From contig AKKQ01000007.1 of the NCBI GenBank assembly GCA_000276965.1, positions 1 through 59,174 of the forward strand: a DNA stretch of 59,174 bases, read 5' to 3'. The stretch comes from Thiovulum sp. ES (lineage in GTDB: Bacteria; Campylobacterota; Campylobacteria; Campylobacterales; Thiovulaceae). The notes under the pieces are model-generated. The model ran no database searches. It was given only the letters and a program-made list of their open reading frames with translations, and was not told the DNA's origin. Positions within the stretch are counted from its first letter, which is position 1. Each line of letters starts with the position of its first letter. Below, one piece after another: positions 51,030 to 59,174 of the stretch. The position numbers and the translations under genes are program-made.

Positions 51030-51123
51030 AAATTTTCTCTTTAAACTTTATTTAATAAATAATTCAAATACTACATCAATTCTATCAAAACAGTTTCCAT
51101 TTTTGATTTTAATTTTTAAAAAT

Positions 51124-52329
51124 TTACAAAACCTTATATTTATAATTTTGTAGGGCATTCTCAATCTCTTTGCGATGCTCAGAACCTTTAATTTCTAAAT
51201 CAATAGAGACATTTGCATCTCCATAGGAAATTGAAGTATCAGTTCTGTCATATCCAATATGAACAATATTTGCACCAAGCTTGTCAAAAACTTCAGTTAA
51301 ATTTTTAAGAGAACCGTGTTTGTCAATAAGTGTAATTTGCAATTTAAGTTTTCGATTTGATTTGACAAGACCTTTTTCAATAATTACAGAAAGCATGGTA
51401 ACATCAATATTTCCGCCACTTGTAATAACAGCGATATTTTTATACTTGTCTAAATCAAATTTTTTGTGCATAACAGAAGCAACACCAACCGCACCTGCAC
51501 CTTCGACAATGATTTTGTGATTTTCAAGAAGATACAGAATTGCTGAAGCGATCTCTTCATCATCAACTGCAACGACCTCATCCACATACTCTTTCAAATA
51601 TTGCAAAGTGATTTCAGAACCATTTTTAACAGCAATTCCATCGGCAATAGTTTTAACAGGAGAGGAGACTGTTTCGCCTTTTTCAAAACTCTGCTTTTGT
51701 GCAGTTGCTCCAGCAGAAACAACTCCGATGATGTCGATTTCTGGTTTTAAAGATTTAATCGCTGTTGCAACTCCAGAAATTAGTCCGCCTCCGCCAATGG
51801 GAACAACAACAGCATCAAAATCTATACCACTCTGTAAAAGCTCAATCCCAATTGTTCCCTGTCCCGCAATAACATCAGAATCTTCGTATGGGTGAATAAA
51901 GACTTTTTCATTCTCTTCTGCCAATTTTTTTCCATATGAATAAGCATCATCATAAAGAGTTCCATGTAAAATAACTTCTGCACCGTAGCTTTTAACTCCA
52001 TTCACTTTTGTAAGTGGAGTATTTTCAGGCATAACAATTGTTGTTGGAATATTAAAATATTGTCCGCTAAATGCTACACCTTGAGCATGATTTCCTGCGC
52101 TTGAAGCAACTACACCTTTGCTTCTTTCACTTTCAGATAAGTTTGAAATTCTATTAAATGCACCACGAATTTTAAATGAACCAGTAATTTGTAAATTTTC
52201 TGTTTTTAAGAAAATGTTTTTTCCACTCTCTTTTGAAAGAATTGGAGATTTAACAAATGGAGTCTCTGTTAAAATTTTAGAGAGCCGATCTCTTGCTCCC
52301 CAAATTTCACCTAAATTTATCATATTCAT
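51124..52329 (-). CDS. ilvA: Threonine dehydratase (catabolic/biosynthetic short form)
   Basis: A PLP enzyme deaminating threonine to 2-oxobutyrate, 401 residues. The PLP lysine lies in GSFKIRGAFNRI, with SAGNHAQGVAFSG and the glycine loop PIGGGGLISG. A C-terminal ACT domain (about 325-401) is present, as in the short IlvA/TdcB forms with one regulatory domain. A second in-frame ATG follows two codons later. Confidence 0.94.
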   Translation of the reverse strand: MNMINLGEIWGARDRLSKILTETPFVKSPILSKESGKNIFLKTENLQITGSFKIRGAFNRISNLSESERSKGVVASSAGNHAQGVAFSGQYFNIPTTIVMPENTPLTKVNGVKSYGAEVILHGTLYDDAYSYGKKLAEENEKVFIHPYEDSDVIAGQGTIGIELLQSGIDFDAVVVPIGGGGLISGVATAIKSLKPEIDIIGVVSAGATAQKQSFEKGETVSSPVKTIADGIAVKNGSEITLQYLKEYVDEVVAVDDEEIASAILYLLENHKIIVEGAGAVGVASVMHKKFDLDKYKNIAVITSGGNIDVTMLSVIIEKGLVKSNRKLKLQITLIDKHGSLKNLTEVFDKLGANIVHIGYDRTDTSISYGDANVSIDLEIKGSEHRKEIENALQNYKYKVL

Positions 52330-52519
52330 CTTTTATTAGAGATTTTAACAAGTTTTAAGTGGTTTTTGTTTAAAAACTATTCTAGTATGTGTTTAGTAAT
52401 CTTTTTTCATGCTAATATTATATAAGAAATTTAAAGTATCATTTTTGCCCCATTGTCTAAATATTCTTATGGATTTTGTTGGGGTGGGGAGTCAGTGATA
52501 TTATTCATAAAGGTTATAT
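52330..52519. other. Divergent ilvA/pnp control region with long pnp leader
   Basis: The gap holds outward extended -10 boxes: TGTTAAAAT on the minus strand (52,342-52,350) for ilvA and TGCTAATAT on the plus strand for pnp. The predicted pnp leader is about 95 bases. It contains CCCCA (52,449-52,453) and TGGGG (52,480-52,484) that could pair around a 26-base loop just upstream of a second GGGG, possibly an RNA structure for control of pnp. Confidence 0.4.
52410..52418 (+). promoter_or_regulatory. Extended -10 promoter of pnp
   Basis: TGCTAATAT fits TG-N-TAnnAT; predicted start near 52,425. Confidence 0.4.
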
Positions 52520-54652
52520 TTGAGTATAGAAATAGATTTTGGCAATAATAGTGAAATTTACAGATTAAATGAGATTGCTAAACAGGCTGATGGGTCGGCA
52601 TGGATTCAGGAAAAAGGGACTGTTCTTTTAGCAACAGTTGTTATGGACGAATTAGCAAAATCTGATGATGATTTTTTACCACTCACAGTTCAATATGTTG
52701 AAAAATTTTATGCAATTGGAAAAATTCCAAGCGGATTTATTAAAAGAGAAGGGAAACCGAGTGATTTTGAAACTCTAACTTCTCGAATTGTCGATAGAGC
52801 ATTACGACCAACTTTTCCAAAAGGTTTTAATTACCCTGTTCAGATTTCAATTTTTGCACTGAGTGTTGAAGAGAATGCTGATTTACAAACTCTAGCATTA
52901 AAATCTGCTTCAGCTGCTCTTTTTGTTTCATCAGTTCCAGTTAAAAAATCAATTTCAAGTGTCCGAATTGGTCGTTCAGTCGATGGCGGTTTCCTTGTAA
53001 ATCCAAATGCATCAGAGAGAGCTGAATCTTCACTTGATCTTTTTGTGGCTGGTTCTAAAGAAGAGCTACTTATGATTGAGATGAGAAGTGTTGGTAAAAA
53101 TGTTGATGGTGTTCAAGACAACGGAAAAATTGATGAAGATGAACTTGTTCAAGCCATTGATTTGGCTCAAAAAGAGTTAGAGAGATACAACACTTTTTAC
53201 GAAGAGAAATTTTCTAAATTTGTGCGAGAAGAGAAAAATGTAGAACTTGTTCAAAAAGAGGAATCTGAAGAACTTAAAAACTATATTTCTGAAAACTATT
53301 CTGAAAAATTGAAAGAGGCTTTAACTCATTTGGCTCAAAGTGAAAGAGCTACGATTTTATCTTCAATTGCTGATGAGGTTCTTGCAAAATTAGAAGAGAT
53401 TCATGGCGAGAATTTGGAGTGGGATCACGATGAAATTTCTGATGCATTAGCTAAACGAAAAAAAGAGATCATGCGAAGTATGGTTCTTAATGAAAACAAA
53501 AGAGCGGACGGAAGAAAAACTACTGAAGTTCGACCAATTACAATTGAGACAAATATTCTGCCACAAGTTCATGGTTCTTGCCTATTTACTCGGGGACAAA
53601 CTCAAGCACTTGTTACTTTAACAATTGGGTCAAATGAAGATGCACAAATTTTTGAAGAACTTACTTCTGTAACAGGTCAGCAAGAGCAATTTATGGTGCA
53701 TTACAATTTCCCAGGATTTTCAGTTGGTGAAGCTTCAAGATTAAAAGGAGTTGGACGACGAGAATTAGGACACGGTAATCTTGCAAAAAGAGCTTTGGAA
53801 TCTAGTTTGGATAATGTTGATGATATGACGGTTAGACTTGTTTCTGAAATCCTTGAGTCAAATGGTTCTTCATCAATGGCGACTGTTTGCGGTGGAGCAT
53901 TGGCACTTCGAGCTGGTGGGCAATCAACAAGCGAACTAATTGCAGGTGTTGCCATGGGTCTTATTACTGAAGACGATCGATATGCAATTTTGACAGACAT
54001 CATGGGACTTGAAGATCACGATGGAGATATGGATTTTAAAGTTGCGGGTTCTCGAGATGGAATTACAGCTTTACAAATGGATATTAAGCTTGGTGGAATT
54101 TCGCTTAAAGTTTTAACTGAAGCACTTTATCAGGCAAGAGATGCACGAAGCCACATTTTAGGACTTATGGAAGAAGCAGATGCTGAAATCATCGTAAATC
54201 GTGATGTTTTACCAAAAGTCGAGAGTTTTAAAATTAGTCCATCAAAAGTAGTTGATATTCTTGGACCAGCTGGAAAAGTTATTAAAGGAATTATTGAAGA
54301 GTATTCGGTAAAAATTGATATTGATCGGGAAACTGGCGATGTTAAAGTTGTTGGTCGAAAATATGATAATGTTGAAAATGCTTCTGAATATATTAGAAAA
54401 TTAGCAGACAATCGACAACTTGATGAAATTTACCAAGTTGGTTCGCGATACCATGGGAAAGTAAAAGACATTGCTAAATTTGGTGCATTTGTTGGATTGC
54501 CGTCTGGACACGATGGTATGATTCACATTTCCAAAATTAGTAAAGCACGAATCAACGATATTGCTGATCATCTTTCTGTTGGCGATGAGGTCGAAGTTGA
54601 AATTATTGCTATTAAAGGCAAAAAAATCGAACTAAAACGAATTGAAAAATAG
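52520..54652 (+). CDS. pnp: Polyribonucleotide nucleotidyltransferase
   Basis: A 3'-5' phosphorolytic exoribonuclease of the RNA degradosome, 710 residues. Two RNase PH domains are followed by a KH domain (about 560-615; GPAGKVIKGIIEEY) and an S1 domain (about 625-700; GSRYHGKVKDIAKFGAFV). Catalytic residues lie in the second RNase PH domain (EILESNGSSSMATVCG, DIMGLEDHDGDMDFKVAGSR). The TTG start has AAAGG six bases upstream. A CGATGAGGTC copy lies in the S1 domain. Confidence 0.97.
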   Translation: MSIEIDFGNNSEIYRLNEIAKQADGSAWIQEKGTVLLATVVMDELAKSDDDFLPLTVQYVEKFYAIGKIPSGFIKREGKPSDFETLTSRIVDRALRPTFPKGFNYPVQISIFALSVEENADLQTLALKSASAALFVSSVPVKKSISSVRIGRSVDGGFLVNPNASERAESSLDLFVAGSKEELLMIEMRSVGKNVDGVQDNGKIDEDELVQAIDLAQKELERYNTFYEEKFSKFVREEKNVELVQKEESEELKNYISENYSEKLKEALTHLAQSERATILSSIADEVLAKLEEIHGENLEWDHDEISDALAKRKKEIMRSMVLNENKRADGRKTTEVRPITIETNILPQVHGSCLFTRGQTQALVTLTIGSNEDAQIFEELTSVTGQQEQFMVHYNFPGFSVGEASRLKGVGRRELGHGNLAKRALESSLDNVDDMTVRLVSEILESNGSSSMATVCGGALALRAGGQSTSELIAGVAMGLITEDDRYAILTDIMGLEDHDGDMDFKVAGSRDGITALQMDIKLGGISLKVLTEALYQARDARSHILGLMEEADAEIIVNRDVLPKVESFKISPSKVVDILGPAGKVIKGIIEEYSVKIDIDRETGDVKVVGRKYDNVENASEYIRKLADNRQLDEIYQVGSRYHGKVKDIAKFGAFVGLPSGHDGMIHISKISKARINDIADHLSVGDEVEVEIIAIKGKKIELKRIEK
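54583..54592 (+). repeat. CGATGAGGTC copy, exact (pnp)
   Basis: Sense copy in the form GCGATGAGGTCG, encoding G-D-E-V-E in the S1 domain. Confidence 0.9.
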
Positions 54653-54661
54653 GAGCTTTTT

Positions 54662-55318
54662 TTGAAACATCTAATCTCTCTGAAATCTAAAAATGTCATT
54701 GGAACTCTCACTTTAACTGTTGCTACTGCTATTTCTGGTTGTGCGGGTCCTGAAAATGAAGAAGGAAATACACCCACTGAAAATCCTCAAGAGACAGGGA
54801 ATAAAATCCTTACAATTGAGGAAAAAGCTGAGGGTAAATATGTAATTGTTGATGAAGCACCAACTTCTGGTCCAAATAAAGCAATTATTACAGATATTAA
54901 CGGGACAACTCGAGTTTTAAATGAGCAAGAGATGCAACAATTTGCACAAACTGAAATGCAAAAAGTTGAAAATGGAACATCTAATTTGACTGCTCCACCA
55001 GCTCAACAACAGGATGACGGTTTAGGCATGGGTGAGCTTCTTCTTGCGGGTGCTGCGGGTGCTTTACTTGGTGGTCTTGCTGCAAATGCTCTTTCAAATA
55101 ATAGTAATTATCAAGCAAATCAACAAAGATACAACCAATCCTCATCTTTCCAATCTCGAATGGGTGGAACTGGTGGTGGTCGAGCTACCTCATCGACATC
55201 AACTTCAAAACAGAATTTTTTCAACAAACCATCTTCTACAACTTCAAGTCCAAGCACTTCGAAACCAAGTTTAGGTAAAAGCGGTGGTTCTAGCAGTGGC
55301 GGCTTCTTCGGCGGGTAA
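54662..55318 (+). CDS. UPF0323-family lipoprotein
   Basis: A 218-residue lipoprotein with a signal ending AISGC (Cys27). Then come a predicted folded region (KILTIEEKAEGKYVIVDEAP...TDINGTTRVLNE), a glycine-rich hydrophobic segment (LLLAGAAGALLGGLAANAL) and a Ser/Thr/Gly-rich tail ending SGGFFGG. This matches UPF0323 lipoproteins known from Campylobacter and Helicobacter; their function is unknown. It follows pnp by 9 bases. Confidence 0.88.
   Translation: MKHLISLKSKNVIGTLTLTVATAISGCAGPENEEGNTPTENPQETGNKILTIEEKAEGKYVIVDEAPTSGPNKAIITDINGTTRVLNEQEMQQFAQTEMQKVENGTSNLTAPPAQQQDDGLGMGELLLAGAAGALLGGLAANALSNNSNYQANQQRYNQSSSFQSRMGGTGGGRATSSTSTSKQNFFNKPSSTTSSPSTSKPSLGKSGGSSSGGFFGG
55186..55195 (-). repeat. 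CGATGAGGT copy (CGATGAGGTA, UPF0323 gene)
   Basis: Antisense copy; the gene strand encodes A-T-S-S-T in the Ser/Thr tail. Confidence 0.7.
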
Positions 55319-55328
55319 ATAGTAAAAT

Positions 55329-55691
55329 ATGGGTTTTAATTCAAACAGAATAGTTGATAAAATAGACCTCTTAATTCCAGATGAGGAGGAACTTACAACT
55401 TATGAGAGAACTCAACTTGAAAAGGAGTTTATTTTTGATGAGGTTATGTATAAAACAGGAAGAGGCAAGGAGTTTTCAGTGAATGCTCTTGTAAGTAGTA
55501 TCGCTCTCATTATTGTCGCTCTTTTTGTTTTTGGAATTAAAATCCATTTCAACAACAGAATTTATGATTTGTCGAGAGATATAAATTATCTTTCAGACGA
55601 AAAAGAGAGACTTGTCGAAGAGAATATAGCTCTTCGTATGAAACTTGAAAAAGAGAAGTTTTTTAACGAGATTGAATCAGAAATTTTTTAA
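55329..55691 (+). CDS. Small single-pass membrane coiled-coil protein (FtsL/DivIC-like shape)
   Basis: A 120-residue protein: a cytoplasmic acidic N-terminus of about 50 residues, one membrane helix (residues 52-70; VSSIALIIVALFVFGI), then a short coiled coil (75-112; YDLSRDINYLSDEKERLVEEN). Topology and size resemble the division proteins FtsL and FtsB/DivIC, which vary greatly in sequence, so this is a suggestion only. It follows the UPF0323 gene by 10 bases. Confidence 0.65.
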   Translation: MGFNSNRIVDKIDLLIPDEEELTTYERTQLEKEFIFDEVMYKTGRGKEFSVNALVSSIALIIVALFVFGIKIHFNNRIYDLSRDINYLSDEKERLVEENIALRMKLEKEKFFNEIESEIF

Positions 55692-55741
55692 GCTTTTTAT
55701 AAGTCTCTTTCATATAAAATTCCATTCACTTAAAAGCTATA

Positions 55742-55818
<77 letters not shown>

Positions 55819-55848
55819 GATATAGACTTTAAAAACTTACTTTGATGT

Positions 55849-55924
55849 GGGGAATTAGCTCAGCTGGGAGAGCACCTGCTTTGCACGCAGGGGGTCAGCG
55901 GTTCGATCCCGCTATTCTCCACCA
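55849..55924 (+). tRNA. tRNA-Ala (TGC)
   Basis: 76 bases with CCA. Acceptor arms GGGGAAT/ATTCTCC pair with one G-U, the anticodon stem-loop CCTGCTTTGCACGCAGG gives TGC, and the T arm has GTTCGATC. It pairs with tRNA-Ile as in a 16S-23S spacer, but a transporter gene follows 70 bases later. Confidence 0.97.
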
Positions 55925-55994
55925 CTTCAAATATTTCCAAAATGTTTCCAAAAAAATTTAAAATATATTTTCATTACATTTTTCTAGGTCTTTT

Positions 55995-56990
55995 ATGGAT
56001 ATTACACTTTTTTTGATGCTGTTTGGATTTGTTCTTGCTGCATATTCAATTATCGCAAATGATACGATTCAAACCCTTGGAACTTTTTTAAGCTCAAACT
56101 CTCATCGACCTTGGTGGATTCTCTGGATTTTCATCGCAACTATTTTTACAGCTGTAATTTTATACGGTTGGTATAGCAGTGGGCATATTGTTGATGGGCA
56201 ATTTATTGGAGATGTTGCTTATGACCGTTTAAGCAAATTTCCAGTGCCAGAAAATTTCACATGGCTTCTTGTTCTGCCTCCGCTAATTATTTTACTTTTA
56301 ACAAGATGGGGAATTCCAGTTTCTACAACTTTTCTTGTTTTAACAGTTTTTGCACCGACAAATCTTGAAAAAATGCTTACAAAATCTCTTCTCGGATATG
56401 TTGTTGCATTTGGAGCTTCGATTATTTTATATTTGCTTATTAGTAAAATTATTGAAGAGAAGTTTATAAAAAGCAAACCGCACGAAATAAACGATTTGCC
56501 AATGCACTGGATTGTTTTACAATGGCTTTCAACTGCATTTCTTTGGAGTCAATGGCTAATTCAGGATTTAGCAAATATTTTTGTATATATGCCGAGTCGA
56601 GAGCTTTCTGGAATTTATGTTTATGGTTCAATTGCTGTGATTTGGGTGATGCTTGGATATATTTTCTATACTCGAGGCGGAGCAATTCAGGGGATTGTAA
56701 ATTCAAAAACAAATGTAAATGATGTGCGGACTGCAACAATTATAAATTTAGTTTTTGGACTTATTTTACTTTTCTTTAAAGAGATGAGTAATATTCCAAT
56801 GAGTACAACTTGGGTTTTCCTTGGACTTCTTGCTGGTCGAGAAATTGCATTAAGTATTACACTTCACCACCGAACAATGAATGACACGGCGAAAAATATC
56901 GGATTTGATATTGCAAAAGCTTTCTTTGGTTTGGCTGTTTCTGTTGCAATTGCATTTAGTTTTCCAATTTTATCTGAATTTTTAAACTAA
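55995..56990 (+). CDS. Divergent PiT-family inorganic phosphate transporter-like protein
   Basis: A 331-residue membrane protein with about nine helices. Two inverted-repeat signatures resemble PiT/Pho-4 carriers: IIANDTIQTLGTF followed by GIPVSTTFLVLTVF, and later FKEMSNIPMSTTWVFLGLLAGREIA. The usual GAND motif is changed to ANDT. The substrate may be phosphate or another anion. It lies between tRNA genes and has its own unit ending in a hairpin. Confidence 0.75.
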   Translation: MDITLFLMLFGFVLAAYSIIANDTIQTLGTFLSSNSHRPWWILWIFIATIFTAVILYGWYSSGHIVDGQFIGDVAYDRLSKFPVPENFTWLLVLPPLIILLLTRWGIPVSTTFLVLTVFAPTNLEKMLTKSLLGYVVAFGASIILYLLISKIIEEKFIKSKPHEINDLPMHWIVLQWLSTAFLWSQWLIQDLANIFVYMPSRELSGIYVYGSIAVIWVMLGYIFYTRGGAIQGIVNSKTNVNDVRTATIINLVFGLILLFFKEMSNIPMSTTWVFLGLLAGREIALSITLHHRTMNDTAKNIGFDIAKAFFGLAVSVAIAFSFPILSEFLN

Positions 56991-56993
56991 TTT

Positions 56994-57011
56994 TTTGGGG
57001 ATTTCCCCAAA
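56994..57011 (+). terminator. Hairpin after PiT-like gene
   Basis: A perfect 7-bp stem TTTGGGG/CCCCAAA with loop ATTT lies three bases after the stop. It is followed by AT-rich sequence but no clean T-run. It resembles the GC4-core hairpin after atpD. Confidence 0.45.
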
Positions 57012-57060
57012 TTAATATCTTTATAAGTTTATTTTGTAATAATTTCGGACCTCAAAAGAT

Positions 57061-57135
57061 GGTCGCATAACTCAGTGGTAGAGTGCTACCTTGACATGGT
57101 AGTGGTCACAAGTTCAAATCTTGTTGCGACCACCA
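57061..57135 (+). tRNA. tRNA-Val (GAC)
   Basis: 75 bases with CCA. Acceptor GGTCGCA/TGCGACC pairs fully, the anticodon stem-loop CTACCTTGACATGGTAG gives GAC, and the T loop is GTTCAAAT. TAATAAT near 57,037 may be its -10. Confidence 0.97.
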
Positions 57136-57206
57136 CTCCAAAATTTAATTCTTCTTTAATTCAAAAAAACAGTTTCAAAAACACACTAAAAATCAAAAAT
57201 CTCTTT

Positions 57207-57215
57207 TGTTAGAAT
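57207..57215 (+). promoter_or_regulatory. Extended -10 promoter of the YyaL-family gene
   Basis: TGTTAGAAT is an extended -10 box; predicted start near 57,222, 16 bases before the ATG. Confidence 0.45.
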
Positions 57216-57237
57216 TGAAAAAAATTAGGAAAGAAAT

Positions 57238-59103
57238 ATGGCAAATAAATTAGAACTTGAAGATTCTCCATACCTTCAACAACACAAAAATAATCCTGTG
57301 GATTGGTATCCGTGGGGAGAAGAGGCAATTCAAAAAGCAATTGATGAAGATAAGATGATTTTTCTTTCAATTGGATACAGCAGTTGTCATTGGTGTCATG
57401 TTATGGAAAAAGAGAGTTTTGAAAATGAAAAAATTGCGGACTTGTTAAATGGTAGCTTTGTTTCAATAAAACTTGACCGAGAAGAGAGACCAGATTTAGA
57501 TAAATACTATCAAGATTTGTATGCTTCTGTTTATAAAAAAGGTGGAGGATGGCCTCTTTCAGTTTTTTTGACTCCAGAAAAAAAGCCATTTCACATTGAC
57601 ACATATATTCCTGAAGTGAGAAAATACAATAAAGTTGGAATGGAGGAATTACTTCCTGCGATGATTGAAGAGTGGATTTCACGAAAAGAGAAAATCTTAG
57701 AAGCAGGAAATCAAATCCACCAATTTGCAGAACAAAAAACACAAAACATTCCAAGAGAAATTGAAAATGGAATGACTGAACATTTTGTAAAAATTGTCGA
57801 ACAAAACTTTGATAGTAATTTTGGTGGTTTCTCAAAACCTCCTAAATTTCCACAAGTTGGAATTTTAAAAACTCTACTTTTACTAGATTCGACAGAAATG
57901 GTAGAAAAGACACTTTTAGAAATGACAAAAGGCGGATTTTACGACCTCATCGATGGTGGATTTTGTAGATACTCTGTTGATGAACGATGGCTTGTTCCAC
58001 ATTTTGAAAAAATGACTTATGACAACGGTCTGCTTTTAGAACTTCTTTCAGATCTATATCTTAAAACTGAAAATCCACTTTTTAAAAGATTTGCAACTGA
58101 AACAGCAAATTTTTTACTCTCCAAAATGGAAAAAGAGAATCTATTCTATTCAGCAAGTGATGCAGACAGTGATGGTGAAGAGGGAAAATATTTTACATAC
58201 AAACATCATGAAGTTGTAGAAAAAATAGATTATCACACTCTCCAAAATCTCTCAATTACTCCATACGGAAATTTTGAAGAAAACTCAATTGTTCGAGTTG
58301 AAAATCACAAAGAGCTTCCGAAAGAGTTCCAAATTTTGAGAAAAATGAGAGAGACACGAAACTATCCAAATATTGATAATAAAATTATCACATCTTGGAA
58401 TGCAATGGCAGTAAAAGGTTTTTTCCGACTTTCAAAAATAGACAAACTCTACAAACCAATTGCAGAACTCTCTTTACAAACATTACTCGAAACAATGTCT
58501 GTTGAAAATACTCTTTTTCACTCAACAATTAGCGGAAAAAAACCTAAAATTTCAGGTTTTCTTGAAGATTATGCCTATCTTTCAGATGTTCTTGTTGAGG
58601 CATATCAGCAAACTTACAACTCTTTCTATTTGGAAAAGTTGGAACAAATTCTTGATTTGGCAATTGAAAAGTTTCACCGTGAAAATCGTTGGTATTCATC
58701 AGAAAAAGAGAGTGATGTTGAAGTTGAAGCAGAAAGTGAAGATTCTTCTTATCCATCAAGTCGTGCAAAAATTGTTTCGTCACTCATTTCGGGTTCTGCT
58801 CTATTAGATAGAAGAGACTTTTGGCAAATTGCTGAAGATACAATTTCCCACTCAATTTCAAACTTTTGGCGATACACAACTGCTTACGGCTCTTTAACGG
58901 AAGCAATTTGGAAACACGATGGTGAAGTTCTTGTTGTTAAATCGACAGAAGAAAACTTAGACAAATTAGATTTTAATTCACCAAAAATCTTAAAAAAAGT
59001 TTCTCAAGAAAAAAGTTTTGAAATTTGCGGAATCGGTCTTTGTTACAATAAAGTTGTAACTGTCGATGAGGTCAAGGATTTTATTAAAGGTTTTTGGGCA
59101 TAA
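57238..59103 (+). CDS. YyaL/spermatogenesis-associated 20-family thioredoxin-domain protein
   Basis: A 621-residue protein. Residues 1-160 form a thioredoxin-like domain (DUF255) with the family opening [20 protein letters not shown], the cysteine motif SSCHWCHVM and [14 protein letters not shown]. The rest is an (alpha/alpha)6-barrel-like region with [23 protein letters not shown] and [12 protein letters not shown]. The precise function is unknown; a redox or sugar-related role has been suggested for the family. AGGAAAG precedes the ATG. The length is somewhat below the 650-700 typical. Confidence 0.93.
   Translation: MANKLELEDSPYLQQHKNNPVDWYPWGEEAIQKAIDEDKMIFLSIGYSSCHWCHVMEKESFENEKIADLLNGSFVSIKLDREERPDLDKYYQDLYASVYKKGGGWPLSVFLTPEKKPFHIDTYIPEVRKYNKVGMEELLPAMIEEWISRKEKILEAGNQIHQFAEQKTQNIPREIENGMTEHFVKIVEQNFDSNFGGFSKPPKFPQVGILKTLLLLDSTEMVEKTLLEMTKGGFYDLIDGGFCRYSVDERWLVPHFEKMTYDNGLLLELLSDLYLKTENPLFKRFATETANFLLSKMEKENLFYSASDADSDGEEGKYFTYKHHEVVEKIDYHTLQNLSITPYGNFEENSIVRVENHKELPKEFQILRKMRETRNYPNIDNKIITSWNAMAVKGFFRLSKIDKLYKPIAELSLQTLLETMSVENTLFHSTISGKKPKISGFLEDYAYLSDVLVEAYQQTYNSFYLEKLEQILDLAIEKFHRENRWYSSEKESDVEVEAESEDSSYPSSRAKIVSSLISGSALLDRRDFWQIAEDTISHSISNFWRYTTAYGSLTEAIWKHDGEVLVVKSTEENLDKLDFNSPKILKKVSQEKSFEICGIGLCYNKVVTVDEVKDFIKGFWA
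57943..57952 (-). repeat. CGATGAGGTC copy, exact (yyaL-family gene)
   Basis: Antisense copy followed by G; the gene strand encodes Y-D-L-I-D. Confidence 0.9.
59064..59073 (+). repeat. CGATGAGGTC copy, exact (yyaL-family gene)
   Basis: Sense copy near the 3' end of the gene, encoding V-D-E-V-K. Confidence 0.9.
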
Positions 59104-59174
59104 AAATCTAGTCTTAAAAAGTAGGGAGAAGTAATAAAACAATTTAAGTTTTTATTAAGTTTATTTCCCTACAA

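Noticed and set aside
55691-55738. Inverted repeat AGCTTTT...AAAAGCT before tRNA-Ile as a terminator or operator
   Set aside because: The 34-base loop and AT-rich arms make it weak; the interval more likely holds the tRNA promoter.

Overview
The window comes from an AT-rich bacterium that I place in the Campylobacterota (epsilonproteobacteria). The evidence is the F1Fo ATP synthase layout with paired b' and b subunits, the tsaE-lptB pair, flagellar FliF and FlgG2-type proteins, a UPF0323 lipoprotein, a Campylobacter-type DksA, and very common TTG starts and overlapping genes. I cannot fix the genus. No rRNA gene, insertion sequence, prophage or CRISPR array is visible.

Layout. 1-6.3 kb (minus): a partial lipoprotein, a coiled-coil protein, then atpD, atpG, atpA, atpH, atpF and atpF' read from an extended -10 promoter; atpC does not follow atpD and parB does not precede atpF'. 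6.4-10.4 kb (minus): a zinc-ribbon membrane protein, CcdA, GatC and a GspE/PilB ATPase. 10.4-16.1 kb (plus): UDP-glucose dehydrogenase and a PAPS pathway (cysQ, cysD, a frameshifted cysN, a DUF2061-APS kinase fusion, cysC). 16.1-28.1 kb (plus): a surface polysaccharide locus with wecB, wecC, a flippase, a nitroreductase, a pyruvyl transferase, a Wzy-like polymerase, a GT4, an acetyltransferase, a sulfotransferase, a deacetylase, a WecG-type transferase and kdsD. PAPS synthesis, a sulfotransferase and PAP removal by CysQ together suggest a sulfated, ManNAcA-containing and perhaps pyruvylated polysaccharide.

28.1-32.6 kb: lptB, tsaE, a STAS-CheX protein, a prepilin-like protein, a FlgG-family rod protein and rimP. 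32.6-41.8 kb (minus): a five-gene block of exported proteins: a 1346-residue protein, a small signal-peptide protein, an acidic lipoprotein broken by one base in an A7 run, a Pmp-like beta-helix protein with 15 GGA-type repeats, and a second lipoprotein. 41.9-52.3 kb (minus): ligA, a lipoprotein nuclease, dksA, rlmH, pssA, purM, fliF, hisC, mnmD and ilvA. 52.5-59.1 kb (plus): pnp, a UPF0323 lipoprotein, a small membrane coiled-coil protein, tRNA-Ile and tRNA-Ala, a PiT-like carrier, tRNA-Val and a YyaL-family thioredoxin-domain protein.

The most striking signal is not a gene. The 9-mer CGATGAGGT occurs 29 times by my reading (14 plus, 15 minus), 16 times as CGATGAGGTC, often extended to GCGATGAGGTCG. 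By base composition I expect about 0.2 copies. It lies in unrelated genes, in both orientations and in several reading frames, and once as an intergenic hairpin. It has the properties of a DNA uptake (self-recognition) sequence, something I know as established only in Neisseriaceae and Pasteurellaceae. None occurs from 15,029 to 24,598, which covers most of the polysaccharide locus.
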